Positions 1 through 12,900 of a stretch of DNA of 64,000 bases are shown one piece after another. Source of the stretch: Patiria miniata (Eukaryota > Echinodermata > Asteroidea > Valvatida > Asterinidae); NCBI RefSeq assembly GCF_015706575.1, contig NW_024037056.1, forward strand, positions 2,318,109-2,382,108, given 5' to 3'. The first letter of the stretch is position 1. Every line of letters begins with the position of its first letter. Both the position numbers and the translations under genes were made by a program. Under the pieces are notes generated by a model. It was not told the origin of the DNA. It worked only from the letters and a program-made list of their open reading frames with translations, and searched no databases.

Positions 1-780
1 TTTACACCATAAACACGCACACCCAGTTTTGTAAGCAAATTTCAGACGGTCTACAATTTGGTGCCGACATCCAGGAACTTCTGAAATCCCCTTATCTGGT
101 TCCCAGACTCATTTACTTAAAACTGAATGGTTCTGGAATCTGGAGTGCTGAATGGTAACACACAGTAACCAGTGAAAAGGCATGTGCCAATGAAAAAGAT
201 GTTTTTACCGGCTAAGTTTATGCCGTGCCGCCCTATTCTATACATGTACATAAGCTTCCATCAAATGTGTAAGCTTGGCTCACAGATAGGAAGTAATATA
301 CAGCACTATTTATGTACCACTTGTGCACTGCGGTAACATTATGGGTTTCGTGCGCAAGTACCCCCTCAACGGTAAGAAAGGGAGAGTTGGGCGAGACCAC
401 TGGGAGAGAGAGTCGAACACATCGCAAACGACGCTCGATGCTCACGTGAAGATGCTATTGCTTCGTGCACATTCATAATGAAATAAGCCATGCGTACTTC
501 GCGCAAAATGCGCACAGATCAGTACGCAAAAACAGTAGCAAAAACGCCCTCTCTTGTTTGCGCGGAGCCCACAATAACAGGTCAATTCTAGATAATTTCA
601 GTCTTTTAAAAATGTAGCATTCTTTAGGAATCACTGCCACTAAATCAGCAAGTTTGGAATGCCGTTGACGTATTTCCTCGCAAAATCCTCCGGAGGCCCA
701 CAAAATACCTCAACTTGTTGAAGTTTTAAACGGAGCTCTGCAAGTCACGATTGTTCGTAGGCAAGCAAGGCACCAGACTA
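1..780. other. 3' flank of GTF2F2, no gene recognised
   Basis: No coding segment with homology or a convincing splice structure is visible here. The interval lies just downstream of the minus-strand GTF2F2 stop codon and probably holds its 3'UTR, though no clear minus-strand AATAAA signal was found. Short ORFs in this stretch look like chance. Confidence 0.5.
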
Positions 781-3700
781 CTACGTAGTGCTTTCTTTAT
801 CTTCAGCCTCGGTGTAGTGCCTGTACTCCGGCTTGAGCTCCCACATTTGTTTGTGTGGTGCCCGCATGTTGTAGATGCCGATCTCTTTTAGGATCTCCTT
901 CAGATAGGGCTGGAAAAAAAAATACAAAAAAAAATTGATAAAATATAAAAAACCTGACCAGAATGGATTTTATAATTTACGCAAATGATGTAAAACCTGT
1001 ATAAGGTTTTTAAACCATTCCCACATAGATAAAGACAAAAACATCATGAATGCAAGATATGTGAAGTTGATGCAAGGAGAACACTCAGATCTAGCGGACA
1101 ATTCCACGAAAATGTCAGCCCTGAAAAGGAGTTTGTCCAACTTACCGTTGGCTGTTGCGTGAGTCGCACGAGGTCTTTGAAGGCGTAGTACTGATGCTTC
1201 TCAAAGGCGTTAAAGAGAATGTCCTGAACTTTGTGCTTATCCATTCTGGCTTTTTTGCCTTCTTCTTTCTTCCGTCTGTCGTATTCAACCTTTTTTAATC
1301 GAGACAAGAAAAAAATTAGGTCAAGGGAACACATGGAGCGATTATGCTATAAAAAAATTGTGAAAATGGCAGCGCCCTGTATGTCATTCCAACAAGTGTT
1401 ATCGTTTGGATAACTTTTAAAATCCTCCAAAATTTTTTTGACTAGAAGCGAAATATTGCCTGTAATATATGAACTTACTGCGGATGTAAAATAACAGAAA
1501 ATTTCAGCCCCGACGACATCACTGCGTTTATTGTGTGTGTCGGCCATTTTTGAAAACTTACCAGTATCGTATTTGAGGTAGTTGTAGTGGATCATAAGTA
1601 TACCACAAGAAAATCATAAGTAAATTCATAGGTAAATTCATAAGGAACAGGGAATTTCAATAGCTTGTGAGTTGAGTGATTATTGACTTGTGATGGACTT
1701 GTGATGGACTTGTGATGGACTTGTGATGGACTTGTGATGGTCTTGTGATTGACTTGTGATGGTCTTGTGATGGTCTTGTGGACTTGTGATGGACTTGTGA
1801 TGGTCTTGTGATTGACTTGTGATGGACTTGTGACGGACTTGTGACGGACTTGTGATGGACTTGTGATGGACTTGTGATGGACTTGTGATGGACTTGTGAT
1901 GGACTTGTGATGGACTTGTGATTGACTTGTGATGCACTTGTGATGGTCTTGTGATGAACTTGTGATCCATCACAAGAACCTGGTTCGGATTAATTAAGAT
2001 GCCACAAAGCAGCAATAACTGCACTCACGTTGTGGGTGTGGTTCATGATGGGCTTAAAAGACTGCACCACTTTGTCTTCCAACTTGGTCATTCTGGTTGG
2101 CTTCTGGGCGTTCTCGATGTGTTTCCTGCTCAAAGAACATGAAATATGCAAAATTCATGAGATTTCTGATTACCAGAAGTCATCATTATGAAGTTATACT
2201 GAACAAATGAGGATTCGCCATCAAATGGCTGGATAGCTCAGTTGGTAGAGCACCAGAATGGCAATCCGGAGGTCGCAGGTTCAAACCCCGCTCCAGTCAA
2301 TTTCTTTGTTCAAATTTTGAAGGGGAAAAAAAAAATTAAAAGAAAACAATTACTTGCAAAAAATTTATTGTTTGTTCTTTGGTGTTTTTTTGTCTAAGAG
2401 TAAGCAAATGATACATCAAAAAGGAATTCTCGTTCATGTTTATTCACGTTCATGTTTATTCACGAACCTCTTCATCTCCATGTAGCGATCATCGACCAGT
2501 GGCCTGCACTCTAGTCTGGATGCCACTTTGCCTTCGATTGCCAAATCTGGGAAAAAGACAAACGGACCAACAATTGAAACTGAAAATAAAACACGGGTAC
2601 CCAGGTACCTGTTCAAAAACCTAACCCCAAAATTCAAAACTCGGAAATTGCTGTTTCATGAAGGTCTGCACCGATAATACTACTACATTGGTGCGTCAAT
2701 ACAGCAAGATACATTGTACAAGTGTGTACAGTGAGCTTTATAGCTGTAAACTGCAACTTTTGTGAGCGTCATAAACGTGGAAATGTTTTTGTTTTCCCAT
2801 GTCTGGCTTTCATTTTGAAAATTCCCCACAAATGACATTGAAAGCCTTTCTTTTTTCATTGTCTGAGAAGATACTATGCTATTTGTAAAGTTGGTTACGG
2901 AAACCCGATCCCATAATCTGCACAGCCCTACTTAACTGTCTATGAAAACTAGAAAATTCAGTGCCCAACATTACAGTTAGTATCAGAAGAAAAAGAAATT
3001 ATATAAAAAACACTTCCTTTCAGTTTGAAAAATTTGGGTTATTCAACAAGACATTTACCTGCTTTTGAAGCTTCTCCTTGTTCTGACGTTTCTATAAAGT
3101 GGGAAAAAATATGTGATTTTCAATAACTCGTAAATATAACCAGCCTCACGCTTGACACAAATCAAATTTTATGCTGAGGGTGCCAAAGAGTTGTGAAGTA
3201 AATTCTGGAAAAAATTTGAGACTTTTAAAAAAAAAATTTTCTCGTAAATGACAGTTTTGTTTTTCAAGTCATTATCACGCCATACAACAGTCAATGCTTT
3301 GCTGAATCAGTCCTGTTGTGAAGTCAAACTTTTGAAGTCCTTTTTCTTTGGAATATTCTTTGGAATAATTCGATTGGTGCAACTCTGAAATAACAGACTG
3401 AAATGGATGTTACCTTTTTAGGGGAAGCTTTTTTTGGGGGGGGGGGGGGGGAAACGATGCCTTGGGGGGGGGGGGGGGATCACGTCTTGTACAACTTCAC
3501 AGTGCCTGTGCTCCACAATAAAGAATCTTTGAAATGACACAACTCTATTATTGGATTCTGCAGGATTTTTGATGGGCTGTGGGGAGGGGGATGTCTCACC
3601 ATGTTCAACCTCTTCCGAAAACACCATCAGAGTTCTGTCCGAGGCGCTGAGAACTTGGAACTTATTCTCCGTGGGCATGCCAGTATCGTCCTCTTTCAGC

Positions 3701-5422
3701 TTCATACTGGCCAGGTCTCGCTTCATGGAGAAGTGGATATCGGGCTTGCCGAATCGCCTGCGAACAGAAACGCAGCTGGACCCAATTAGGAATCATTGGA
3801 CCAATTAGGAATCCTTGAAACCCTGGACCAACTAGGAATCTTTTGAATCTTTGGACCAATCAAAAATCCTCAAGACCGTGAAAGAAGGCACATATGCCAG
3901 GACAGAAAAGCAGCTGAACCCAATTAGGAATCGTTGGACCAATTAGGAATCCTTGAATCCCTTGACCAACTAGGAATCTTTTGAATCTTTGGACCAATCG
4001 AAAATCCTCAAGACCACGAAAGAACGCACATAAGCCAGGATTTCCTTCAGTTAAGAAACATTTGGACTAGAATTGGCCGAGTGATTCTGTGTATAAGACA
4101 ATTTGATTTTTCACTCACGCATGTGCAAACTCGCATGAAAAATGTTTTTTTTTTAATAAAACATGTCACGCAATCCTAGTCCAATGCTACATAGCAAGCT
4201 TCAGGCATGCAACTTGGAAGTTACAAAAAAAAGAGGCCATTCAAATCTTTCCAAGACTTTGTACAGTGTTTTTCTATTTTCAATGGCACACATGGGAAGT
4301 AAAAAAAAGAGGAAATCAGCTGATCCGAGAAAAAGTTGCATGCCTGAAGCTTGGTTTGTTTTGAGTCACACATTTCTGGCCAACAATGTTTTGCTCACAC
4401 GAGATGTTGAATTGGCTTATAGCTACTTAACCCAATAATTGTAGGTCAATTTTTTTACTGGAAGTCCTTACACCACAGCTACTTACTGTCCCACTTTGAT
4501 CTTGCCAATTTCTCCTGAATCGTCTGCCTTTTCCCATCGTTCTGAAATGTATTTCGGGACCTGCATTTGTGGGTAAACATCAAAAAGAAAATAATCGCAG
4601 CCCGTCAAAAAGTTTTATTAAATTGATTCCAAAATTGTACTTACAGTCAGTCATGATAATTGAGCAGAAAGTCCGATAGGGACGCCACTCGCCAAACGCA
4701 TCAATTTTCATCTCACCTTGTGATTTCATTGAAGACAAATCCTTAGGCTAAGGCAAAACTAAAAACATCTCAGGAAAATGTATTTTTAGAGCTCTTTTGG
4801 GTGCAAACATTGTTCAGACAGCCGATCTGTAAGGCAGCCATACTGAGTCTGGGAGTCTGCAGTGCGCATGACCACGCACTAGCCGAAAACACTGCGATAC
4901 CTCATCATGAACATTTAATGTCTCATGAATATTTAATTTATTTCATATTCATTAGTCTTACTTCAATAAATACATTAAATACATCAAATAGACCCTCAAT
5001 GCCACCAACATGACCAAGTGCTCGTGGTCGAGCGGGTAAGGCTGGTGTGTTTAACTTTAATTATGACAGTTTCTCCACTCCCAGGCTTGATCCCATGGAT
5101 GTCCACGAAGTAAGATGATTAATCTTACGAGGAATAACAAGGATTAATAACGAGGAATGTAGAACTGCAGCAGGGTGAAAGTTGAAGAGGGAAAGAATGA
5201 GTGAGGGCGCTCTTTCATTATTAGTCAATTGACATGATTGATATTTTGTAGGCCCTATCTGCCTATTGACTATTGTAATTTGTATTGTGCAAGCGTATTA
5301 AAACGCGTCGGGATGTTCATCAAAAAATTCTCAATACAAAAATAATACAATTACAAGACTACCTTCACTAGCCAAAGGCCATTATTACAGCCACTTATGT
5401 CGATCGTAGCTTTGTCGCTCAT
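781..5422 (-). CDS. GTF2F2: General transcription factor IIF subunit 2 (RAP30)
   Basis: Small subunit of TFIIF, which escorts RNA polymerase II into the preinitiation complex; nuclear. Seven coding exons, read on the minus strand: 5422-5363, 4560-4487, 3757-3600, 2546-2468, 2125-2029, 1289-1146, 909-781. All introns are GT-AG, phases close, and the product is 246 aa (human about 249). The start MSDKATIDISG... leads into GLWLVK-VPKYIS, matching the human N-terminus that ends in VWLVKVPKYLS. Residues about 1-120 are the dimerisation domain that pairs with GTF2F1 (LECRPLVDDRYMEMKR is a conserved block). Residues about 158-236 are the C-terminal winged-helix DNA-binding domain (KHKVQDILFNAFEKHQYY, then YLKEILKEIG, then WELKPEYRHY). 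The gene ends with a short acidic tail and TAG. It is divergent from FMR1, 1.5 kb away. No break or missing block was seen. Confidence 0.96.
1680..1975. repeat. 11-bp tandem repeat in a GTF2F2 intron
   Basis: About 26 head-to-tail copies of a unit close to TTGTGATGGAC, with single-base variants (GGTC, ATTG, ACGG). It lies in the intron between the fifth and sixth coding exons of GTF2F2. An ORF running through it on the minus strand is an artefact of the repeat. Confidence 0.9.
2227..2299 (+). repeat. tRNA-like element (Ala-GGC-like), probably SINE-derived
   Basis: A 73-nt cloverleaf can be drawn. The acceptor stem is 7/7 paired with one G-U, the D stem is GCTC/GAGC, the anticodon stem is 4/5 paired with loop ATGGCAA (anticodon GGC), and the T stem is 4/5 around TTCAAAC. 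Eukaryotic tRNA-Ala normally uses AGC rather than GGC, there is no good oligo-T terminator, and a related minus-strand copy lies at 53098-53159. A tRNA-derived repeat is therefore more likely than a functional tRNA gene. Confidence 0.6.
2590..2930 (-). mobile_element. hAT-like nonautonomous element (GGGTACCC family), truncated
   Basis: Reverse-orientation relative of the element at 35002-35630. It shares the GGGTACCC block, the TGTCTGAGAAG...AAAGTTGGTTAC segment and the terminal CACAGCCCTA. The tandem GGGTACCC array of the longer copy is mostly missing. Confidence 0.65.
3763..4039. repeat. Twofold tandem duplication, unit about 138 bp
   Basis: Two adjacent copies (about 3763-3900 and 3901-4039). 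Each contains several CCAATTAGGAATC words and ends near GCACATA(T/A)GCCAGG. It lies in a GTF2F2 intron immediately upstream, in transcription sense, of the exon at 3757-3600, and the copies differ by about a dozen bases. Confidence 0.85.
4202..4346 (-). mobile_element. MITE, CAGGCATGCAACT family, copy 1
   Basis: A 145-bp element with terminal inverted repeats CAGGCATGCAACTT / AAGTTGCATGCCTG, flanked on both sides by AAGCTT (4196-4201 and 4347-4352), a perfect 6-bp target duplication. Inserted in minus orientation relative to the other copies, in the first third of GTF2F2. Confidence 0.85.
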
Positions 5423-5778
5423 ATCGATGAAATCAGACTTCCTCAAACCATCAACAAATCAATAAAACAGTTTTTTCCTTGGACTTCAGATCGTTTTCAT
5501 CAAATTCGGTACGACTTCACTGTACAGTCTGACACTCTAAACATTTATCATTAGTAAAATACAAGGTCTGAAAAGGGTTCTAGACTTCCAGAAAATTGTG
5601 GAGATCTGAAACAGCGCCACCATTTGTCGACAAAAGTTTTCGGTTGCATTTACGGTGACGTTAAAGGGCGCCACCATGAACTCTTGACAGCTGCAGCTAC
5701 TCCCCCCCCCGGATCCAGGACTTAATTTGTCTCAAATAGTAGGACAAGGTCTACATTTAGACGAGTTAAAGTGTTGAC

Positions 5779-6113
5779 CAGTGGCGCACCCAAGGGGGGA
5801 GGGAGGGGGGGGGGGCCTTGAGCCCCCCAGAGGTTGTCAATTTTGGGGGTTTTTTTTGGTATTTTTTTTAGTCCCACGATTTGACCTTGTGTGTGGCTTA
5901 TTTTCGAGTAGTATAATAGGGGTGTAAGTGGCGCCATCATATCAACGTCCAAATAGTCCCCCCCCCCCAAAAAAAAACCACCATTTTTTTTCTGCAGCCC
6001 AAAATGTTGGGCACAATTTTTGAAAACATTTTAACTTCTAAAAAATTGGAAACAAAACAAAATGTGAGCCCCCCCCCAAAAAAAAACCAACCAAAATAGT
6101 GGGTGTACCACTG
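5779..6113. mobile_element. hAT-like MITE with perfect 8-bp target duplication
   Basis: A 335-bp element bounded by CAGTGGCGCACCCA and TGGGTGTACCACTG (inverted repeats matching 12/14). Both flanks are GTGTTGAC (5771-5778 and 6114-6121). It carries poly-G/poly-C runs and no coding capacity. It is the same family as 21066-21348, sharing words around CGAGTAGTA and CACCCCTATT read on opposite strands. Confidence 0.9.
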
Positions 6114-6894
6114 GTGTTGACGTGACCATGAGCTCAGAGTTTTGTTAAAATTTGTTAGGAAAACCGTAGGATTATTATAGATGATGTGCATGTGCGGTAC
6201 GGTCGGACGGGAGCCGCCTGCCAGACAGTCTGTTTCACAGCGCCGTCAAATCACTCTGAATCCCCCATCAAATCCACTCCCTGCCCGCTCACGTCACAGG
6301 CATAACACATGAATCACATGGAAAGAATGCAAAACATCCTTCTTCGAGCTTCGTCTATCACGTACAGCTAGACTTGGACACCGTCCCCCGCAGTGTCCAC
6401 ACTGAGATGAACCTGTCACAATCCTCATCTTGAAATTAATGCAACGCCCGTTTTGCGATGTGGATGGGGAAAGTCTATCCCTAGGATGTGAACAATAATT
6501 CTGTTGCTATTTTGGTGACAGTGAAATCGGATCATTCGGCGATCTTGGCTTGTTTACAACTTTTTTTTTAAGAGTCTCCCGCAGAACTCCAATTTTCAGT
6601 CGTCTTCGCGAAGCTTCTTGAAACTTTCTGATGATGAAATCGCCATCGTCTCTATGAAAGCAGCATATCGTTTCCTAGAACACATGAACAAAAGACGGGA
6701 TTTTAAAGGCAACATTTGCCTTTAACATCTTTTATACTTTTGAGAGATAGAATAAGCTTTTTTTTTATTTTCAGGGAATAAGAATGATGTTGATGTGTTG
6801 CAAAGATCGCATCCTTTTCGAGTGACCTTGGAATTTTTTTCTGGGAGCGCGCGTGTGAACCATCACCGTTTGCACATGTGCACACGACACATTT

Positions 6895-6908
6895 TACCCA
6901 CAATGCCC
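6895..6908 (+). promoter_or_regulatory. ZNF143/THAP11-like promoter motif
   Basis: TACCCACAATGCCC lies 19 bp upstream of the FMR1 start codon. It resembles the ZNF143 (Staf) core, YCCCAnnATGC, which typically sits near transcription start sites. The match is to a short motif and binding is inferred. Confidence 0.45.
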
Positions 6909-6927
6909 TTCGAAACTTCAGTCCAAA

Positions 6928-9900
6928 ATGGAGGAACTCTCAGTGGAAGTACTGGACGCGAACGGTGCACATTTCAAGGTAAATTTCGTCCATTTATGAT
7001 GGACTTGTTTTAATCCGGATGGCAGAAAGAGGGGCAGGGATGTTGTGGAAGTTGTTTGTGTGTGGTGCTTTTGGAAATTGCGGAGTTGGAAAGGATGAAA
7101 TTCGGGTAGGAACCGAGGGTGACTGTGCATCACATTCCGCATCGCTCAACCATGTCAACGCGAATGTATACGTCTTGCTTGGTCATGTTGGTCGACGGCC
7201 GGTCATGCTGGTTACGTTTGACATGTCGGATTAGGCGTAGATGTGTGGCCGGCATTTTGTGTGTGCTTGCGAAAAATCATGCATTGCTTGACTACCATTG
7301 ACTTCTTGATTGATAAACAACAGTTTTAAGAGAGCGCAACCCAGCAAAGGCAAAAGGGTTTAGCTATTTTAACTGAACAAGCATTCTGACAAGCACAAGC
7401 AAATAAAGTAAAATAGAGCTTGCCTTGGGCACGTTAGGTTGGGGGAAAAAATCAATTTCATTTTGTCATTTGTCAAGTTTGTGAACGTTCACTGTTCATC
7501 TGTTGAAAGTTGGTTTAAGTTGTTTTCGTCAAAATTCACTTTCCATTTAATGATGTGAGCCTTTTCCTGCCTTTTTTTTCAGTTTACTTTAAATTAGATT
7601 TTTGTTTTTGTTTCAATAGTAGGCTAATTAGCATCCACTATTTTGGTTGGGTACAAAGTCTATGGAGAGTAGAGTGCATTTTCAAAGTATTTTCTATTCT
7701 AACAAAATTGTAAATGTTTCTCAGTCCGAGATCATGACATTTGTCTTTTTCAACATTTTTACAATGACTGACATTCATTGAGATAATATATGAAGTTATG
7801 AATGATGCAAAAATTGGAATCAGGATGCAACATTCTTTTCCAATAAATGTGAATTTTTGTGAATGCTTACTATTGTGTTGAATTTGAAACATGGTTGACA
7901 TTTGCTCTTGTCAAAGTTTACTTTCCACTAAATTATAAGAGCCTCATCCAAAGTCATCTTTGCAGTTAAAAGTAGGTTTTGTTCAATTTTTTTAAAAGCA
8001 TATTTGCTGTAGAATTCATTATGCCAGCTTTTATAAATTACGAAAGGTTTGCGGAAAAACCATGTAATTTAATCTTTTATTCAACATTTTGCATACTACT
8101 TTTATCTGGTTACTGCCTTAATAACCATGTTAACTTTCAATAATCCTGACCCAAACTGGTTCACCCGTAAAGAAAAGAAATGGGAACATAACCAGGCAAA
8201 GTAAGAATTCCTTGATATGGGTGCTTCTCCAGTTTTAATGTGATGGAGAAAGTGGCCAAAGTATACTGCATTCTATCTGAAACTAGTTTATTTGTTTTTT
8301 GAACCATAGTTTCATTCACTTCAGACTGGGACATTGCGTGCAGAAAAAACAAAATCAGGCCAAATACTCACTCTTTATGTAGCTGAAAGAAAAATCTCGG
8401 AAAGAATGTTGCAACCTGAAGCCACTTTTTTTTCATCATTTTATCTCAATGAAGGTCAGTCATTGCAAAAATGTTGAAAAGACATGAATCTGGGACTGAG
8501 AAACATTTCCAATTTTGTTAGAAAATACTTTTAAAATGCACTTGACTCTCCATAGACTTTGTGCATGCAGCCAAAGAAGTGGTGTCTGGATACTACATTC
8601 TTTCCAAATTCTCTAAAATGTTCATGAGGCAAAGGCAAGGCCCTTGCCCTCGGTATTTCACCAGCCAAGTTTGAGGTCTCAATTTTTTGAAGGAGACTTT
8701 TCTTCAACATTTTGCACCTGAGAGTGATGCAAAGTGATTTCAATTTGAAGCCTAGGACTAGACTCGTACATGTCCAATTTTTTGAAAAATTGACTATTCG
8801 GTAGTCTGGTGGCATGACTATGGAAGGAATGTGTACAAATAGAGACTAGGTACCAGATGTTTCTTTTGGCACATTTGATTGATGCAGTACTAAACGGGTG
8901 TTGGACTGGTTGTTTCATGTGCCAGTCTTTTCTTGTATTGCATGTTTTTATTATCTTAAGTTTGGGACTCATCATACACAACATTGAGAGTCCCAAATTT
9001 TCGGACCATGTTGCTGACACTAGTAAAAGGAATGTTTGTCTACACTGAAATAATTTGTCTTGCAATGATCAAGTAGCATTTTTTTTCTGTTGTAAAAGCA
9101 TTTTCATAAGGTTGGGGTTTGTCAAAGAATTGATGAATCCTTGACAGTGACATGATTTACATAATGCATACAATGTACATGTACATGTATATGTACCGTA
9201 CATTGCACACTGTATCACAAACTGGGGAATTCCCAAATGAGCAACAGGGCTGTTCGGCGGCAGACATGTTGAAATGTCTTTTGCTTGACATTATGTACAT
9301 TTTGAGAAGCATATGGGCACATGTATGACAAATAGGGTTGGTTCATGAATAATAATAACCGCACATACAATTATTGAACTATTGTATATTATGATATTCT
9401 TCATGAACCGATCCCACATGCGCCCAAATAGCGCTTCCCTGTACCTGCAGGAGTCAGCATCCTTCACTCTTTGAACTTGGAAATTTGTACTTAAAACAAT
9501 AATTTGTTCATTGATGGGTTTACTTGGACTTGTTGAGTGTACGCTGTACTCGGAATTTTCTTCAGAAAATTCTGGGACAAAGGAATTTGTATGTGTTTGT
9601 TTTATGAGTCAAGACCATGTAAGGACTTGCTTTGACAATTTTGTAACAGAATACAGACCATAGACCTCATGCATGTGATGTCATCAATAGCACAACATGA
9701 CCTCACTGAGGTCAAATCTAGACCTCACTGAGGTCAAATCTAGACCTCACTGAGGTCAAATCTATACATTGTGTACTGTGGGAAAGTGGCTGTGCATACC
9801 GTCTATTGCTTCACATTACGTGTACATTCTGGACAAGTGGACATGTACTGGAAGATTGAGGTTTTTGGAAAAAATGTTGATTATCCTGCTAAAGCTTACT

Positions 9901-12900
9901 ACCCCAGATATGTTCAGCTTACAGAGAAAACATTCAAGAAATATCGGATGATTTTGGAGGATTGATGCTGTATGCAATTTGTACGTGGAGACAGTCCGCA
10001 GTTGGAGGATTTTGCAGTGAGGTTGCATCCTAGCAAAAAAAGCCGAGGGGGAATTAGGGTTAATATTATAAGATGGAATTTTGCTCCAGTGATTGCTGGA
10101 GGATTTTGCAGGATTGAGGCAGTGGTCACCCCTCCAAGGACCACATTCAAGAAATTGAAAAGGGTTAATATTCCTGTAAATATGCAAATGTATGTCTTCC
10201 ACTTTCTGAGTGGAAATATTCACCATGTTTAGACGTCAGATTTCCCGAGTACTTAAATCTGTAGTGTGTTCATGTGTGTACATGTATTGTGTAACTTTTA
10301 ATGGGATGTTTTCCCTTTCTTCATTTATAAAACTTCTCCCCGGTTAACACAACAGCTATACGTATTAAGCTTGTGTGAGGTTTGGGTGTGTCCCTACTCT
10401 GAGTTGTGTAATGTGTAGGGTGGGTTCTCTCATCTCAGGGCCAGAAAACAAACTGTGGGAAACTGGGACAATGGATCACATATTGTGGTCAGTATTAGGC
10501 ATGTCAGAGAGGGCTTAGTGTGATTCTTGGAGTTTAACCAAGGTGGTAGGAAGAATAAAGTACTGATTCGGAAGTTTATTTAGGGAGGTGGGAATCTCCT
10601 AGTTTGGCCAAGGCATAAAAAAAAGAAGCTAGTTTGCCTGTTCTTGGGATAAATTGTTATTTTGTTATTATTCGTTTTTTTGGCGGGGATGGGGTAGGAG
10701 TTGGGGGGGGGGTACATTTATTTGTGAGAAACTCTTAGTTCTCAGGGGTGTGAAATCTCAGCTTAAAAGCTGATTTCACCTTTTTTTGTTTTGGATTTCT
10801 GCTTTTCTCCCTCACTTGCTGTGTACAAAAGTATAGGAGATTTCCAAAGTTCAGCTTTTTTTTTTACACCTTTTCCAGCTGTTTTCAGCTATTTTTATCA
10901 GTGGTCACTCACACCCCTGGTTCTGCTACCAAGTTGCAGATTTTGGCTTCAACTCAATGCAGGTTTTTAGGGTTCTGTTCCAGATGTGAACAGATTACAT
11001 GTACTTCAAAATTTCACGTATTCTTAAAGTTTGTGCAGGTGTACATGTATGTATGTTTGTACTGTAGTGATGCTAAAATTTCTCCCAAATGATGTTGCAC
11101 AAGAATTTGTTGTACACATATATGTACAGTTTTTCAGAATGTTAATTCTGTGAACAATTACATGTAAGTATAAAAAATGTGTCACATTCTAATCATATTT
11201 TAATGTTATGAATGTGGCGTAACAAATCTGATATGAAAAAAGTACAAATTTCTCAAGTGAAAGTGAGAAAGTGAGTTTGTACTGCACTATTCCCACAGAA
11301 GCTGAAAATACAATATGAGTACCGGTAGCTTTTTCCCACAAATATAGAATAATTTTTGTGGTTAACCCAAATCTCACTATCCCTCTTTGCTTTCAATGCA
11401 AATTGGGGCACAATACAATCACCGCGGTCAATGAGACCATCCTATACCTAATTTTGGGCCTAGTTATAGTACCAGTAACCTTGGGAGAAATTTACATTGT
11501 CCAGTGGTGTAGGAGGCGTGTTTGGCCAACAGGGCTTGTTTCAAGTGTCACTCTGGCCAGTTATGAAAATAAGGCCTCTTTTGTGCACTTCACGTTTGGA
11601 ACAACATTCCATTGCCAGTTGGATAGGTTCACCATAGTTTCGTTTGGATAGTGGCATCCCTCTAAAAATTGGTGTGCGCCATTGATGTATAGTCGATTGG
11701 CCCTAACATGTCTGGACTGGCATAGCTATCGCCACTTCTTAATACTTTGAATTTTACTTGAATTATACATCACATCGTTCACACGCATTGGAAGCAGAAC
11801 TTTCACATGTTGCTGAGAAATCAAGTGAAGAAATTAAGGCCTGCATAAAATTTTCATGGATAATCTCTCAATTCGGAGAACAAAATTAAGCAATTTTTCA
11901 GGTGGAACCAAGTCCGCGTGCATGCTGCACGCATTCTTAGTTAAAGACAAGATGCGCTTGCATTTTGATACACTATCGGCCTGAGGAACCCCAAGTACAT
12001 GTTTGTACATTTTGAAAAACATGAAGGAGGCGGCTGTTTTGTTTTTTTTACCCAAAGATGACGGATTTTCTAAGATGGCGAATGGATTCTTCCATATTCT
12101 CGTCTCTTTGCCGATTCAAAATTGAGTTCCAAAAAGTTGTCAACTTTTCAACCTATCTACAATTGTGTTGGAAACAAATAAAAAAAAAACATATACCGGT
12201 ATTGGTAACATTTGCAAAATATAATGTGTTCGTGAATAAAAAATTTTTTTTAAAGGAGGCAGGCTGAAAAAGGAAGCGGGCGGGGAAGAGATAAGTCTGG
12301 TAAAAAATTTTATGGCCTAAATTCAGTCCTGAAATTCTTGTTCAATGAAAAAAAAAATCAAAGCCACTGTTAACCGTCATTTTAAAAAATAAAGTTTCAT
12401 ATATTTTTTGTTTTCTGGATTGCTGATGATTATTAGAGATTCTGAACTACGGTTAAATTTCTAAAGACCAGCCCATGGTCACGCTAAAAGCCCGCTGCCC
12501 TGTTCAACCCTCCCATACCATTCCTAGCCTCATTCTCCCCTGGTCACTCATCCAGCGCATGACAAGTGCATGCATCCCTGTAACAGCTTTATTATATAAT
12601 TTTTTTTTATCTGTGAGGGACACTCTCTATTATTATTGTCATCTTTTTATAAAAAGGTAACACCTGTCACTCCCATTTTCGCGGAGGAAATATTGATTTG
12701 GCGATAATCCAGGGAAACTCACACTGGATTATTAAAACGGCAACATCAGCAGTTCTAGAAATTCTATTTGTCTCGTTATCCGGGGAATTATTACACTGGA
12801 TTCACAGTATCAGGGATTCCCCAGATTTGCTAAAACAAATACTGGGGAAGCCAGCTTTGTAGTGATGGTAGATTATTGCATGCAACACATGGTGCAGCGT

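Larger units (their letters stand above)
5423..6927. other. Intergenic region between divergent GTF2F2 and FMR1
   Basis: About 1.5 kb separates the two start codons and must hold both promoters. A hAT-like MITE occupies 5779-6113. Apart from a ZNF143-like site next to the FMR1 start, no TATA box or other clear core-promoter element was picked out, and no exon was recognised. Confidence 0.6.

Noticed and set aside
2227-2299. Functional tRNA-Ala gene with GGC anticodon
   Set aside because: Anticodon GGC is not used for Ala in eukaryotes, a terminator is lacking and a diverged relative exists at 53098-53159.
4630-4720. A minus-strand MKIDAFGEWRPYRTF frame near the GTF2F2 second exon
   Set aside because: It was considered as an alternative first exon, but the segment at 5422-5363 matches the family N-terminus (GLWLVK before VPKY) and joins in phase; this frame has no homology.
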